From: Psychromicrobium xiongbiense
GTDB lineage: Bacteria; Actinomycetota; Actinomycetes; Actinomycetales; Micrococcaceae
Length of the DNA stretch: 64,000 nucleotides
Direction: 5' to 3'
Assembly: GCF_030271165.1 (NCBI RefSeq)
Contig: NZ_JASSZH010000038.1
Span: forward strand, 1-64,000
Shown in pieces: positions 25,399 through 33,773 of the stretch; positions within the stretch are counted from its first letter, which is position 1, and each line of letters opens with the position of its first letter. Under the pieces are notes generated by a model, which did not search any database, had not been told where the DNA came from, and saw nothing but the letters and a program-made list of their open reading frames with translations. A program made the position numbers and the translations under genes.

Positions 25399-25698
25399 TC
25401 CGCATGATCCCGCGGTGGCGCTCTTTGATCTGCACGCCACTCCGACTGATCATCACCAGGCGGGCACTGACCCCGCACCGTCCAGGGCCAACCCTTCACT
25501 AGCGAGGTCTCGCCGGGGCGGGCAGGTATTGGCGTCTGCCCCTGCTGGCCCTGGTGGCGGCGACGCTCGTCAGCTGCGTGGCGATGATCCTCCTGGCCGG
25601 CTGACCGACTCAGCTGAAGCCGCCCGGCTGGATCCCCTTGCGTCGAGCGGAGGGAGCGAGCAGGCTGGAAGAGACGACCCGACATCGAGGAGGATGAC
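25399..25698. other. Gene-free stretch, possible degenerate membrane ORF
   Basis: No convincing gene. One frame, open from a TAG at 25500 to a TGA near 25602, encodes a hydrophobic run (RYWRLPLLALVAATLVS) but has no start codon or ribosome site, so it may be a remnant. The VOC gene's ribosome site AGGAGG closes the stretch. Confidence 0.3.
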
Positions 25699-26634
25699 AT
25701 GACTCAACGCATCGTGGCCAACATCTGGTGCAATCGGACGGCGGAGGAGGCCGGCGCGTTCTACGCCGGAATCTTCCCCCGCGCCTCGTCCCGGGTGACA
25801 GCCCGGTATCCCACCGAAGGCCTCCTGGACTTCCAGCGCGAGTTTGCCGGGGAGCCACTCACGGTGGAGGTCGACCTTGACGGCTACCGGATCTCACTGA
25901 TCAACGCCGGGTCGGAATTCCGCCCGAACCCAGCCATCTCGTTCCTACTGAATGCGGATCCGCTGCGCTTCGGCGGCGACGAGGCTGCTGCCCGCGACTG
26001 GATCCACCAGACCTGGACCCTGCTTGCCGAGGGTGGGACTGCACTCATGGCACTCGGCGAGTATCCACAGAGCCCACTGTACGGCTGGGTCGAGGACCGC
26101 TACGGGGTGAGCTGGCAGCTCATGCTGACCGCCCCCACCGGTGTACCCGCACCGGCCATCATCCCCGTGCTGGTGTTTGGCGGTCCGGTGCAAAACAGCG
26201 CTCGCGAGGCGATCGACCTCTACACTGGCCTGATTCCTGACTCAGCCCTCGGACGCATCGTCGAGTATCCGGCCGTCGGCGGGCCCGCTGTGGACGACCT
26301 CGAAACGGACGGGACGGGGGCCGCCGGATCCGTGATGTTCGCCGACTTTTTCCTGGCGGGGCAGGCCTTCGCCGCGATGGACTCCCGCGTTGCCCAGGAC
26401 TTCACCTTCACGCCGGGGCTCTCGCTGCAGATCGACTGCGGCAGCCAGGACGAGATCGACCACCTCTGGGAGGCGCTGAGCACGGTACCGGAGGCCGAGC
26501 AATGCGGCTGGCTGGTGGACCCCTTCGGCGTGAGCTGGCAGGTGGTGCCCGCAAACATGGACGAGCTCATGGAACGCCCTGATGCCTTCCAACACATGAT
26601 GGCCATGAAGAAGCTGGTGATCGCGGACTTCTGA
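25699..26634 (+). CDS. Tandem VOC-family (PhnB-like) protein
   Basis: A 311-residue cytoplasmic protein made of two homologous VOC units (~1-150 and ~153-305). Each has an IWCNRTAEEA- or FGGPVQNSAREA-like opening, a GGTALM- or DHLWEAL-like middle and a YGVSWQ- or FGVSWQ-like close, the hallmark of the PhnB/3-demethylubiquinone-methyltransferase-like group. VOC folds often bind a divalent metal or a small hydrophobic ligand; no reaction can be assigned. The ATG at 25699 has GAGGAGG upstream. It ends at a shared terminator. Confidence 0.88.
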   Translation: MTQRIVANIWCNRTAEEAGAFYAGIFPRASSRVTARYPTEGLLDFQREFAGEPLTVEVDLDGYRISLINAGSEFRPNPAISFLLNADPLRFGGDEAAARDWIHQTWTLLAEGGTALMALGEYPQSPLYGWVEDRYGVSWQLMLTAPTGVPAPAIIPVLVFGGPVQNSAREAIDLYTGLIPDSALGRIVEYPAVGGPAVDDLETDGTGAAGSVMFADFFLAGQAFAAMDSRVAQDFTFTPGLSLQIDCGSQDEIDHLWEALSTVPEAEQCGWLVDPFGVSWQVVPANMDELMERPDAFQHMMAMKKLVIADF

Positions 26635-26690
26635 GCCACGGTTGGCACCAAGTTCCCGGCGTCAGCTGGAGAAATTCCGGGAAACACAGA

Positions 26691-26734
26691 AAGGCCCCGC
26701 CATGGTCAGAAAAATATGACGATGGCGGGGCCTT
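26691..26734. terminator. Bidirectional terminator, VOC gene / lipoprotein gene
   Basis: Perfect 13-bp stem AAGGCCCCGCCAT / ATGGCGGGGCCTT with an 18-base loop, between convergent genes. Confidence 0.85.
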
Positions 26735-26749
26735 CCCCTGCCAGAGCTA

Positions 26750-27487
26750 CTAGCTCCAGGAGAGAGGGTTCTTGGTGTACTTATTGTCCGAGTACTTGGC
26801 ATAGGAATGCATGGAATCCTGATAGGTCACCCCAGTGACGGCATCGCCACCCGGTGCCAGGAAGACACTGCAGGCAGTTGCCTTGGCTCCTGCGGGGATC
26901 GTCAGCGCGTCACCCTTGCCGCTGGTCTTGAAGCTGGTCGAATCACACGTTCCCATCGTGCCAAACACGATGAGCTTGGTAGCCGATGAACCGTCCTTGA
27001 GCGTCGCATCGATGCTCGGGCTGCTGCTCATCCCCAGCGAAATCCCGCTCACCGTGAGCACCTCAAGGTCAACGAACACGTAGTACGGCGTCTGCCCGGC
27101 ATATTTGGCGGAGTCCTTCAGTGCCTTGAGATCGTCAGGGCTACCGGCCACCACCTTGGTCACCGTCATCGACAGCGTTGCTGAAAAGTACTTAGGGTCC
27201 GAAGGGTCCTTGCTGCTGGTGGCAGAAATGGTGGCCTTCTGACCAAACTTGAGCTTGGATCCGGGTGCTGTCACATCTGTGGGCGCAGCCGCACCACCCG
27301 TCTGAGCGCCGGTGGAAGATGACGTGCTGACAGCGGAGCTCGACTGGGTGGACGAGCTGGTGGGGCTGGCCTGGCTGCTGGAAGGGCTTGGATCTGCTAC
27401 AGGATTCACCGGCGTGCAGGCACTGATGCCCAGGGCCAGAACGAGTCCTGCGCCGATCGCGACAGCGCCTTTGATGGCGTGATGCAT
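26750..27487 (-). CDS. Secreted lipoprotein, paralogue 1
   Basis: A 245-residue lipoprotein: signal peptide with lipobox ISAC (Cys24), a Ser/Thr/Pro-rich linker (~28-75), then a beta-rich domain containing LSMTVTKVVAGSPDDLKALK, AGQTPYYVFVDLEVL and ACSVFLAPGGDAVTGVTYQD. It is clearly paralogous to the next gene upstream. The domain resembles DUF4352-like immunoglobulin-type lipoprotein domains; function unknown. I chose the ATG at 27487, with GAGGAG upstream. Ends at the bidirectional terminator. Confidence 0.82.
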   Translation of the reverse strand: MHHAIKGAVAIGAGLVLALGISACTPVNPVADPSPSSSQASPTSSSTQSSSAVSTSSSTGAQTGGAAAPTDVTAPGSKLKFGQKATISATSSKDPSDPKYFSATLSMTVTKVVAGSPDDLKALKDSAKYAGQTPYYVFVDLEVLTVSGISLGMSSSPSIDATLKDGSSATKLIVFGTMGTCDSTSFKTSGKGDALTIPAGAKATACSVFLAPGGDAVTGVTYQDSMHSYAKYSDNKYTKNPLSWS

Positions 27488-27528
27488 GATGGCGGTCTCC
27501 TCAAAAGATACGAATGCGCGCGAGTCAA

Positions 27529-27543
27529 AAGCCATCGTATAGA
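27529..27543 (-). promoter_or_regulatory. 15-bp upstream motif, lipoprotein 1
   Basis: TCTATACGATGGCTT on the minus strand, 42 bases before the start codon. The identical 15 bases precede lipoprotein 2. Probably a promoter element (TATACG as -10) or regulator site. Confidence 0.5.
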
Positions 27544-27634
27544 TTTTTTAGAAGAAAGTCATACCTTAACTGTGTATGACATATCTTCATCCTATCCTCG
27601 GGGATTACCCTTGGGGATTGACAGCGCCCGGGGT

Positions 27635-28387
27635 TCAACCCCAGGAGATGGGGCTGTGAAGGTACCGGTTATCCTCAAGGTTCGGATAGTTGTGCAGATC
27701 GTCCTTGTAGGTGGCACCAGTGAGGGCATCTCCCGCAGGGGCCAGAAAGACGGTACAGACCACAGACTCTGCACCGACTGCATGTGTGTAGCTGTTACCC
27801 TCCGGGACCGTCGGAAAGGCCTTGTAGGGACAGGTTGGCAGCTCATCACCCCAATCGAGCTGCGAAGCGACCGATCCGTCAGCCAGAAGACCAGAAACCG
27901 CCGCGGTATCCAGAAGCCCCAGATTGTCGCCCTTGGTGCTGATGATCTGCATGTTCACATAGACGTAGTAGGGCGTCTGACCGCTATACCGCGCGGAATT
28001 CTTCAGCACCAGCAGATCGGCTGGATTGCCAGCCACAATTCTGGAGACCGTCATCGACAATGTGGCTTCGAAGTATCCGGAATCCGATGCTGGCAGCACA
28101 CTATTGGCGAAAACCAGGGCCTTCTCACTCAACTTGAGCCGGGCACCAGGAGGCGTGAGGGTACTGGGTACCGGACCGTCCGCCACCGGCAGGCTCTGGC
28201 TGGGGCCAGCACTGGCGTTGGCTCCGGGGGAGGGAGCGGCCGATGACGCAGCGGCCGATGACGCAGCCCCACTGACAACAGGAGAGGACGGAGCTGGCGC
28301 TGGAATGACCGGTGAGCAGGCACTGAGCATCAGAGACAGGACGAGCCCGGCACCCAGGAGGAAACGGACTCTGATCGGTCTGGCCAT
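27635..28387 (-). CDS. Secreted lipoprotein, paralogue 2
   Basis: A 250-residue lipoprotein: lipobox LSAC (Cys24), an Ala/Ser/Pro linker (~28-75), then the same beta-rich domain as its neighbour with LSMTVSRIVAGNPADLLVLK, SGQTPYYVYVNMQII and VCTVFLAPAGDALTGATYKD. The linker contains a near-exact short repeat (AASSAAASSAA). Both proteins end in NP/SP-SW-like residues. Start ATG at 28387. It has its own copy of the 15-bp upstream motif, so the pair are probably two transcription units from one duplication. Confidence 0.82.
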   Translation of the reverse strand: MARPIRVRFLLGAGLVLSLMLSACSPVIPAPAPSSPVVSGAASSAAASSAAPSPGANASAGPSQSLPVADGPVPSTLTPPGARLKLSEKALVFANSVLPASDSGYFEATLSMTVSRIVAGNPADLLVLKNSARYSGQTPYYVYVNMQIISTKGDNLGLLDTAAVSGLLADGSVASQLDWGDELPTCPYKAFPTVPEGNSYTHAVGAESVVCTVFLAPAGDALTGATYKDDLHNYPNLEDNRYLHSPISWG

Positions 28388-28426
28388 GGCGGAAGGTCCT
28401 CTGAATCTGACAGGAAGGCTCGGTAT

Positions 28427-28441
28427 AAGCCATCGTATAGA
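28427..28441 (-). promoter_or_regulatory. 15-bp upstream motif, lipoprotein 2
   Basis: Identical to 27529-27543, 40 bases before the start codon of lipoprotein 2. Confidence 0.5.
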
Positions 28442-28509
28442 CTTTCAGATTTTCTGTCATTCTCGAGGAACTTACACGCGTGTAAGTTATACCCAACTGT
28501 GCACAAGTC

Positions 28510-28518
28510 TGTGGATAA
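28510..28518 (-). promoter_or_regulatory. Isolated perfect DnaA-box 9-mer
   Basis: TGTGGATAA on the plus strand, the complement of TTATCCACA, between lipoprotein 2 and the rhomboid gene. Single boxes occur by chance; listed only as a site. Confidence 0.25.
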
Positions 28519-28563
28519 CTCGGGTGGAAAAGACCGTGGAACCCGTCGTTCCAGGGGTGTTAT

Positions 28564-29442
28564 TCAGAAGACGTACTGCAGAGAAATCGCATGCAGAGCG
28601 GGAATCTTCCACAGGGTCAGCGCCAGCAACAGCACCAGCACGCCGATCACGGAGGCCGCCTGGAGCAGCTTCTGTGAAGCTCCTGGCTTGGCATAGATCA
28701 TGCCTGCCGTGACGAGTGCCCCGCCGATCAGCCCACCCACATGGGCCTGCCAGGCGATCTGCGCCCCGGGCAGAAAAGCGATTGCACCATTGATCACCAG
28801 TAGGATCACCACCTGGCGGATATCGCTGCGCCGTTTGAGCTGAAGAACAAAGAGCGCACCGAAGAGGCCGAAAATGGCACCCGAGGCACCTACGACCGCC
28901 TGCCCGGGGGCGGCGAGAAGGAGCACTGCGACTGAACCGGCCAGGCCGGAGACCAGGAAAATAGTCAGGAACCGCAATCTGCCAAAGACCGGCTCCAGCG
29001 CTCGCCCCAGAACATACAGGGCGTACATGTTCAGGAAGAGATGCGGAATGAAATCCTGCGAGTGCACAAACACCGAGGTGAGCATGCGCCACGGCTGGGT
29101 TTCGGTGGTGACCGGCGCATACAGCAGGACGCCGGCGACATCGAGCTTCGGAATCCACTCGGCGGCATAGATGATCACGCAGATCGCGATCAGCGTGTAG
29201 GTAACCACAGGGCTTCCGCCACGAGCGATCGAACCGACCAGTGTGCGTTTCTGCGGTGCGGTCCGGTTCGCCTGCCGGACGCAGTCCACGCACTGGATGC
29301 CCACGGCGGCGGGACGCTGGCACTGAGTACAGGCCGGACGCCCACATCGCTGGCACCGCACATAGGAAACCCGATCCGGGTGGCGTGGGCAGACAGGTAC
29401 TTCCCCGCCCACGCCCCCGGATGCGGAGGTTCCGAAGCTCAC
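28564..29442 (-). CDS. Rhomboid-family intramembrane serine protease
   Basis: A 292-residue membrane protease. The N-terminus is a Cys/His zinc-ribbon-like module (VCPRHPDRVSYVRCQRCGRP, then IQCVDC). Six or more hydrophobic segments follow, with catalytic Ser187 in GASGAIFG and His234 in QAHVGGLIGG. Substrates are unknown. I prefer the GTG at 29442, 7 bases after the ppiA stop, because relatives begin M-S-[YF]-G; a TTG at 29478 would overlap ppiA and also lacks a good ribosome site. Probably cotranscribed with ppiA. Confidence 0.88.
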   Translation of the reverse strand: MSFGTSASGGVGGEVPVCPRHPDRVSYVRCQRCGRPACTQCQRPAAVGIQCVDCVRQANRTAPQKRTLVGSIARGGSPVVTYTLIAICVIIYAAEWIPKLDVAGVLLYAPVTTETQPWRMLTSVFVHSQDFIPHLFLNMYALYVLGRALEPVFGRLRFLTIFLVSGLAGSVAVLLLAAPGQAVVGASGAIFGLFGALFVLQLKRRSDIRQVVILLVINGAIAFLPGAQIAWQAHVGGLIGGALVTAGMIYAKPGASQKLLQAASVIGVLVLLLALTLWKIPALHAISLQYVF

Positions 29443-29449
29443 CGTGTGT

Positions 29450-29992
29450 TTAGAGCTGTTCGACGGTGATGGATTCAATCACCACGTCATCGACGGGCTT
29501 GTCTCCACGTGCGGTGGGAACACCTTCAATGGCGTCCACCACGGCCTTGGACTCCTCGTCGGCAACCTCGCCGAAGATCGAGTGCTTGCCCTGGAGCCAG
29601 GTGGTGGGAACAGTGGTGATGAAGAATTGTGAACCGTTGGTCCCGCGGCCACCCTGGATCCCGGCGTTCGCCATCGCCAGCTTGTAAGGCTCGGTGAAGT
29701 CCAGCTCGGGGCTGATCTCGTCATCGAACTGGTAGCCCGGGCCACCCACACCGCGGCCCAGAGGATCGCCGCCCTGGATCATGAACTGACGGATGATCCG
29801 GTGGAAAATCGTTCCGCTATACAGCGGGTCCGTGCTCTTCTCACCCGTAGCCGGGTTGGTCCACTCCTTCTCTCCTGTGGCCAGGCCGACGAAGTTGGCC
29901 ACAGTCTTGGGCGCATGGTGACCAAACAGGTTCACCCGGATGTCGCCGTGATTGGTGTGCAGGGTTGCTCGTGCAGTCGCTATTGCAGTCAT
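29450..29992 (-). CDS. ppiA: Cyclophilin-type peptidyl-prolyl isomerase
   Basis: A 180-residue cytoplasmic cyclophilin that speeds cis-trans isomerisation of proline bonds. Active-site features are GTIFHRIIRQFMIQGGDPLG, GSQFFITT and a W-containing loop (TTWLQGKHSIFGEV). No signal peptide. Its position beside rhomboid and crgA near the origin is the usual actinobacterial arrangement. Start ATG at 29992, divergent from the 30167 gene. Confidence 0.93.
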   Translation of the reverse strand: MTAIATARATLHTNHGDIRVNLFGHHAPKTVANFVGLATGEKEWTNPATGEKSTDPLYSGTIFHRIIRQFMIQGGDPLGRGVGGPGYQFDDEISPELDFTEPYKLAMANAGIQGGRGTNGSQFFITTVPTTWLQGKHSIFGEVADEESKAVVDAIEGVPTARGDKPVDDVVIESITVEQL

Positions 29993-30166
29993 GGTCCGAT
30001 TGTTTCATGGTCGTCACTGCACGGGGATCGTCCTTCAGACGGATTCACCTGACGGCGAAGACTCGCCCGGCCCTTGCCGCTGGACGTAGGCTAGGGAGAA
30101 TGAGGGCCGAAAGGACCCCCCTGCATCACGGACGTGGGGACCACGGAGACTGATCTGGAGGCAACG

Positions 30167-31387
30167 GTGAAAAAGGTAGAACAACTCAGCAAAGAACTCG
30201 GTGACGCCCTGACGGATAGTCCCGAGAACCTCACAAAAGCGGTCGACGCAGCCAAAGACTGGGCTGGACCTCAGGTGGAGGCTGTTCGCCAATGGGCCGA
30301 GCGCAGCATCGAGACCGCTTCCCCCAAGGTCCAGGAGGGTTTGCGCAAGGCGGCTCAGTTCACCTCAGAAGGCGTGGCCACGGTGACGCCGAAGATCCAG
30401 GAAGGTCTGGAGAAGTTCGGCCCCAGGCTCTCCGACGCCGTGGACGATGCCGCCCCCAGACTGGCCGAAGCCCTCGAGAAGGCGACTCCCGCTCTGCAGT
30501 CTGCCAAAGACCGCGTGGTGACCGAGTACCTGCCGCTTCTTTCCGACAGGCTCGGCGAGGCGGCCGTCATCGTCGGCAAGGCTCTGGACACGGCGGCTGA
30601 GAATGCCGGTGCCGCTGTGGAGGCTGCCGGCCCGGCTTTGCACGATGCGACCGCCGGTGCCGTCAGCAAAGCCCAGGAGGCCGGTGCTGCAGCCGCCTCA
30701 ACACTGCACTCCGTCGGTCACAGCGTCGCTGAATCCGTTGCAGAGTCGGCCTCCACCGTCTCTGCAGCAACCGCACCGCTGCTCGAGGAAGGCAAGAAGC
30801 TGGGCCGGAAGGCGGGCAAGGCTGCTGCACGGGCTGCCAAAGCCGCCCAGGCAGAGGCCGCCGCCGCGGCTACGCAGGCCGGTAAGAAGTCCGGCGCCAA
30901 AGGCTGGCTGGTGGTGGGCGTGATCAGTGCGGCTGTGGCCGCTGGCGTCGCCGTGTGGCGCGCCTCGCGACCCCTCGAAGACCCGTGGAAGACTCCCGTT
31001 CCGGTGAAAGAGCCGGCTGCTTCCGCGCCGTCATCGCCAGCTGGTGACGAGCCTGCGGAGAAGACCACGCAGCGACTTGTTCCCAAGGCAGAGAAGACCG
31101 CCGCTCCGACCACCGACACCACGCCGGAGGCGGCTTCCGCTGCGGACGCTGAGAGTACGCCGCCGCCCGTTCCGGCAGCACCTCAGGCCCCCAAGCACGC
31201 TTCCAGCCCTGATTCTTCGGACACCGATGCTGCTGGGGAGACGAGTGCTACCTCCGGGGAAGACTCCGTCGCTCCGTCAACACCGGCCAAACCGAAGGCT
31301 CCTGGCACCGCTCCATCCATCAAGCCCTCAGATCTCGCGAAGCAGTCGGCTCCGGACAATCCGCCTGCAACGGACCACCAGAGCTGA
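30167..31387 (+). CDS. Ala-rich amphipathic-repeat membrane protein
   Basis: A 406-residue protein in three parts. Residues 1-~240 are a long amphipathic helical region of irregular 11/22-residue-type repeats (for example VTPKIQEGLEKFGPRLSDAV), like apolipoproteins or coiled coils. One membrane helix follows (~246-267, GWLVVGVISAAVAAGVAVW). The C-terminal ~130 residues are a disordered Pro/Ala/Thr/Glu tail. I do not know a function; membrane or envelope association is the safest inference. I chose the GTG at 30167 with GGAGG upstream over the GTG at 30134. Ends at a strong terminator. Confidence 0.75.
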   Translation: MKKVEQLSKELGDALTDSPENLTKAVDAAKDWAGPQVEAVRQWAERSIETASPKVQEGLRKAAQFTSEGVATVTPKIQEGLEKFGPRLSDAVDDAAPRLAEALEKATPALQSAKDRVVTEYLPLLSDRLGEAAVIVGKALDTAAENAGAAVEAAGPALHDATAGAVSKAQEAGAAAASTLHSVGHSVAESVAESASTVSAATAPLLEEGKKLGRKAGKAAARAAKAAQAEAAAAATQAGKKSGAKGWLVVGVISAAVAAGVAVWRASRPLEDPWKTPVPVKEPAASAPSSPAGDEPAEKTTQRLVPKAEKTAAPTTDTTPEAASAADAESTPPPVPAAPQAPKHASSPDSSDTDAAGETSATSGEDSVAPSTPAKPKAPGTAPSIKPSDLAKQSAPDNPPATDHQS

Positions 31388-31418
31388 CGCGCCTTCTGTA
31401 ACTAACCTTCCACTCCAA

Positions 31419-31466
31419 ATCTGGGTCTGCGGCAGGGGTGATGTCCCCCCTGTCGCAGACCCAGAT
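31419..31466 (+). terminator. Strong terminator, or regulatory hairpin before GT2
   Basis: 20-bp stem (31419-31438 with 31447-31466, one G-T pair) and an 8-base loop. It lies 31 bases after the previous stop and only 15 bases before the GT2 start codon. Confidence 0.75.
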
Positions 31467-31481
31467 GCTAAGTTTGTCCTG

Positions 31482-32384
31482 ATGCCTGACCTAGCCGCTT
31501 TTGGCCACCCGACGCATGGCCCCGGCCAGTCCCGTTCTGGTCCGTCCCGTAGTCACCCCACGGTGGCGATCGTCATTCCGGCGTACAACGAGGAAAGCGT
31601 GATCCGGCAGTGCCTGATCGCCGCGATTTACCAGTCTGTTCCGGCGGACGAAATCATTGTGGTGGACAACCGCTCCACCGACTCCACTTGCGCCATCGTG
31701 GAGCAGATGCAGCGCGAGTACCCGGAAAGCCCCCTCAGGCTGTTGCATCAGAACGAGGAACAGGGCCTCATTCCGACCCGCAATTTTGGTCTGGATCACG
31801 CCAGTTCCGACGTCCTGGGCAGAATTGATGCCGATTCCGTGGTGGAGCCGGACTGGGTGGAGCACGTTCAGCAGGCCTTCCAGGACTCGTCGGTGTCTGC
31901 TGCGACTGGCCCCGTGGTCTACTACGACATGCCGATGCGGCGCTTTGGGCTCAAAGCAGATGACAAGATGCGTCAGTTCATGCTCAAACTTGCCAAACGG
32001 CAGTACCACTTTCTCTTCGGCTCCAATATGGCGCTGCGGCGCAGCGCCTGGGAGCAGATCCGCGGCGAGGCCTGCCGGGATGAAAAGGATGAGATGCATG
32101 AGGACATCGATCTGTCCCTGCACCTGGCGGCCCATGATCTTCGCGTGCAGTACGTTCCCGCCATGGTCAGCGGTATGTCCGCCCGCCGCCTGGAGGATTC
32201 CCCCAGAGACTACCGCTATTACGTGACCCGGTTTGAACGCACCTATAAGGCGCACAACGTCAATAACCTGGCGTTGAAGGCCCCGATGGTGGTCTTCTTC
32301 TCTGTGTACTTCCCGGCCAAGATTCTGCGCGCCATGCACACCTCCAGCGTCAGCCAGCACAGTCGGCGTCTCTGGCGACGCTGA
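31482..32384 (+). CDS. GT2 family glycosyltransferase
   Basis: A 300-residue GT-A fold enzyme. The conserved N-terminal VAIVIPAYNEESVIRQCL, then IIVVDNRSTDST, and the nucleotide-sugar site RIDADSVVEPDWVEHV (DxD-like) are clear; an EDIDLSLHL motif provides the usual catalytic-base region. There is no strong membrane helix apart from a hydrophobic patch near the end, so it may be peripheral. It transfers a sugar to an unknown acceptor. The ATG at 31482 has no ribosome site and sits just after a hairpin; translation may be leaderless. Convergent with the DMT transporter gene. Confidence 0.85.
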   Translation: MPDLAAFGHPTHGPGQSRSGPSRSHPTVAIVIPAYNEESVIRQCLIAAIYQSVPADEIIVVDNRSTDSTCAIVEQMQREYPESPLRLLHQNEEQGLIPTRNFGLDHASSDVLGRIDADSVVEPDWVEHVQQAFQDSSVSAATGPVVYYDMPMRRFGLKADDKMRQFMLKLAKRQYHFLFGSNMALRRSAWEQIRGEACRDEKDEMHEDIDLSLHLAAHDLRVQYVPAMVSGMSARRLEDSPRDYRYYVTRFERTYKAHNVNNLALKAPMVVFFSVYFPAKILRAMHTSSVSQHSRRLWRR

Positions 32385-32396
32385 GCGTCCAACGCC

Positions 32397-33260
32397 TCAG
32401 ACTTTCGGCGTCCTGCTCTGCTGACGAATGACGACGGCCAGCCCGGCCACGATCAACACCAGCCCCACGTAGGTTCCGGCTGGTAGCCGTTCACCGAGGA
32501 ACAACGCGGCCAGCAGTGCGGCCCCCGGGATTTCCAGCAGGATCAGCATCGACACCACAAGGGCTCCCAGGCTGGCCAGCAGGTAGTTGAAGACGGAGTG
32601 ACCCAGTATCTGTGCCACCACCGTCACGGCCAGGATCCCGATCCAGGCCACGGGCGGGAAGTCCACCAGCGATACCCGGAAACACAGGGCAAAAATCACC
32701 AGAAACAGCGCGCAGGCGCCGTAGCACAGCGTCGTGTACACCCCGGTGCTCAGGGTGGACCGGGCTCTGGCTCCCGCGAGGGTGTAAGCCGCAGCAAACA
32801 CACCACCGGCCACCCCTAACAGGTCGCCCAGAAGCGCCTTGGAGGAGCCTCCCAGGTCCAGGCCGGTAATGACCAGGACGCCGGCTACCGCCAACAGCAG
32901 GCCCAGGAAGATCGCCGGCGCCTGCTTCTGACCGCGCATGAGGTGGAAGAGCACAATCCAGGCGGACTGCAGACAGACCAGGGCGGTGGCCCCGGCGACA
33001 GAGGTCAGTTGCAGGGCGGTGATGAAACAGGCGAAGTGCAGGGCCAGAACCCCGCCAGCCACCAGGCACCAGAGCGTCTCCCTGCGGTTCAGCTGACGGA
33101 ACCCCTGACGCTCCCTCACTACGGCAGGAACTCCCATCAGGACCGCACCCAGCGCATTGCGCCAGAAAGCGATGGCCAGCGCCGGAGCTGCGGTGGCTGC
33201 CATGATGGGCCCGGACGCAGCGACACCCAGAACGGCGATCGCAGCAAGGAAGGCGTTCAT
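32397..33260 (-). CDS. DMT superfamily (EamA) transporter
   Basis: A 287-residue integral membrane protein with ten hydrophobic segments arranged as two EamA repeats (~1-135 and ~145-280). Typical features are the FWRNALGAVLM segment in helix 2 and the LLEIPGAALLAALFLGERL segment in the second half. Substrate unknown; many homologues export metabolites. Start ATG at 33260, ribosome site weak. Confidence 0.86.
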   Translation of the reverse strand: MNAFLAAIAVLGVAASGPIMAATAAPALAIAFWRNALGAVLMGVPAVVRERQGFRQLNRRETLWCLVAGGVLALHFACFITALQLTSVAGATALVCLQSAWIVLFHLMRGQKQAPAIFLGLLLAVAGVLVITGLDLGGSSKALLGDLLGVAGGVFAAAYTLAGARARSTLSTGVYTTLCYGACALFLVIFALCFRVSLVDFPPVAWIGILAVTVVAQILGHSVFNYLLASLGALVVSMLILLEIPGAALLAALFLGERLPAGTYVGLVLIVAGLAVVIRQQSRTPKV

Positions 33261-33362
33261 GACTGCACCGTGGTCACTGCAGGAGTCCTAGCATCACATG
33301 CCTCAGTTCTCGGGCCAGGGTGGTCGGCAAGGTTGGCTGTCGCATACCGGCCCAGGACACAA

Positions 33363-33394
33363 CAAGGGGTTCCTGGATATCCAGGAACCCCTTG
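33363..33394 (-). terminator. Terminator after tRNA-Ala (perfect palindrome)
   Basis: 32-bp gapless palindrome (CAAGGGGTTCCTGGAT plus its complement), 5 bases past the tRNA-Ala 3' end on the minus strand. Confidence 0.75.
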
Positions 33395-33399
33395 ATCGG

Positions 33400-33472
33400 T
33401 GGAGGTAAGGGGACTCGAACCCCTAACCCCCTGCTTGCAAAGCAGGTGCGCTACCAATTGCGCCATACCCCC
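33400..33472 (-). tRNA. tRNA-Ala (TGC)
   Basis: A 73-base tRNA. Acceptor stem GGGGGTA/TACCTCC with one G-T pair and discriminator A. Anticodon stem CCTGC/GCAGG with loop TTTGCAA, anticodon TGC. T arm GGTTCGAGTCC. CCA not encoded. Confidence 0.96.
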
Positions 33473-33483
33473 GAGGAGGATAC

Positions 33484-33603
33484 TCAGTCCACGTGATCCG
33501 TGGCCTGAGCCCATATTTCTTTGCGCTGGTTGGAATCCAGCCACTTTTTGCGGAGTACGACGACTCCAGCCAGAACCACAGCCAGAATGATCACTTTCTT
33601 CAT
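33484..33603 (-). CDS. DLW-39 family small protein
   Basis: A 39-residue peptide encoded between tRNA-Ile and tRNA-Ala: one N-terminal membrane helix (MKKVIILAVVLAGVVVL), a basic stop (RKKW) and a C-terminal EIWAQATDHVD. Length, position near gyrA and the [DE][LI]WA-ATD ending match the actinobacterial DLW-39 family, whose function is unknown. The ATG at 33603 has GGGAGGTCACC upstream. Confidence 0.85.
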   Translation of the reverse strand: MKKVIILAVVLAGVVVLRKKWLDSNQRKEIWAQATDHVD

Positions 33604-33630
33604 GGTGACCTCCCTCGGCGAGTGGTTCAG

Positions 33631-33704
33631 TGGGCGTACCAGGACTTGAACCTGGGACCTCTTCGTTATCAGCGAAGCGCTCTAACCGCCTGAGCTATAC
33701 GCCC
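33631..33704 (-). tRNA. tRNA-Ile (GAT)
   Basis: A 74-base tRNA. Acceptor stem GGGCGTA/TACGCCC with discriminator A. Anticodon stem TTCGC/ACGAA-type arm with loop CTGATAA, anticodon GAT. T arm GGTTCAAGTCC. CCA not encoded. The gyrA-tRNA-Ile-tRNA-Ala order is conserved in actinobacteria. Confidence 0.96.
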
Positions 33705-33773
33705 CCGACCCTTGCGGGCCGAGATAAAACATTACATCATGCCCCGACAATCATCCAAAACAGACGATCACTC

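Noticed and set aside
23425..25698. Accessory patch as an integrative element
   Set aside because: No integrase, transposase, target-site duplication or att repeat was seen; only the gene content suggests transfer.
33363..33394. 32-bp gapless palindrome beside tRNA-Ala as a special element
   Set aside because: Its position 5 bases after the tRNA end makes an ordinary terminator the simplest reading.
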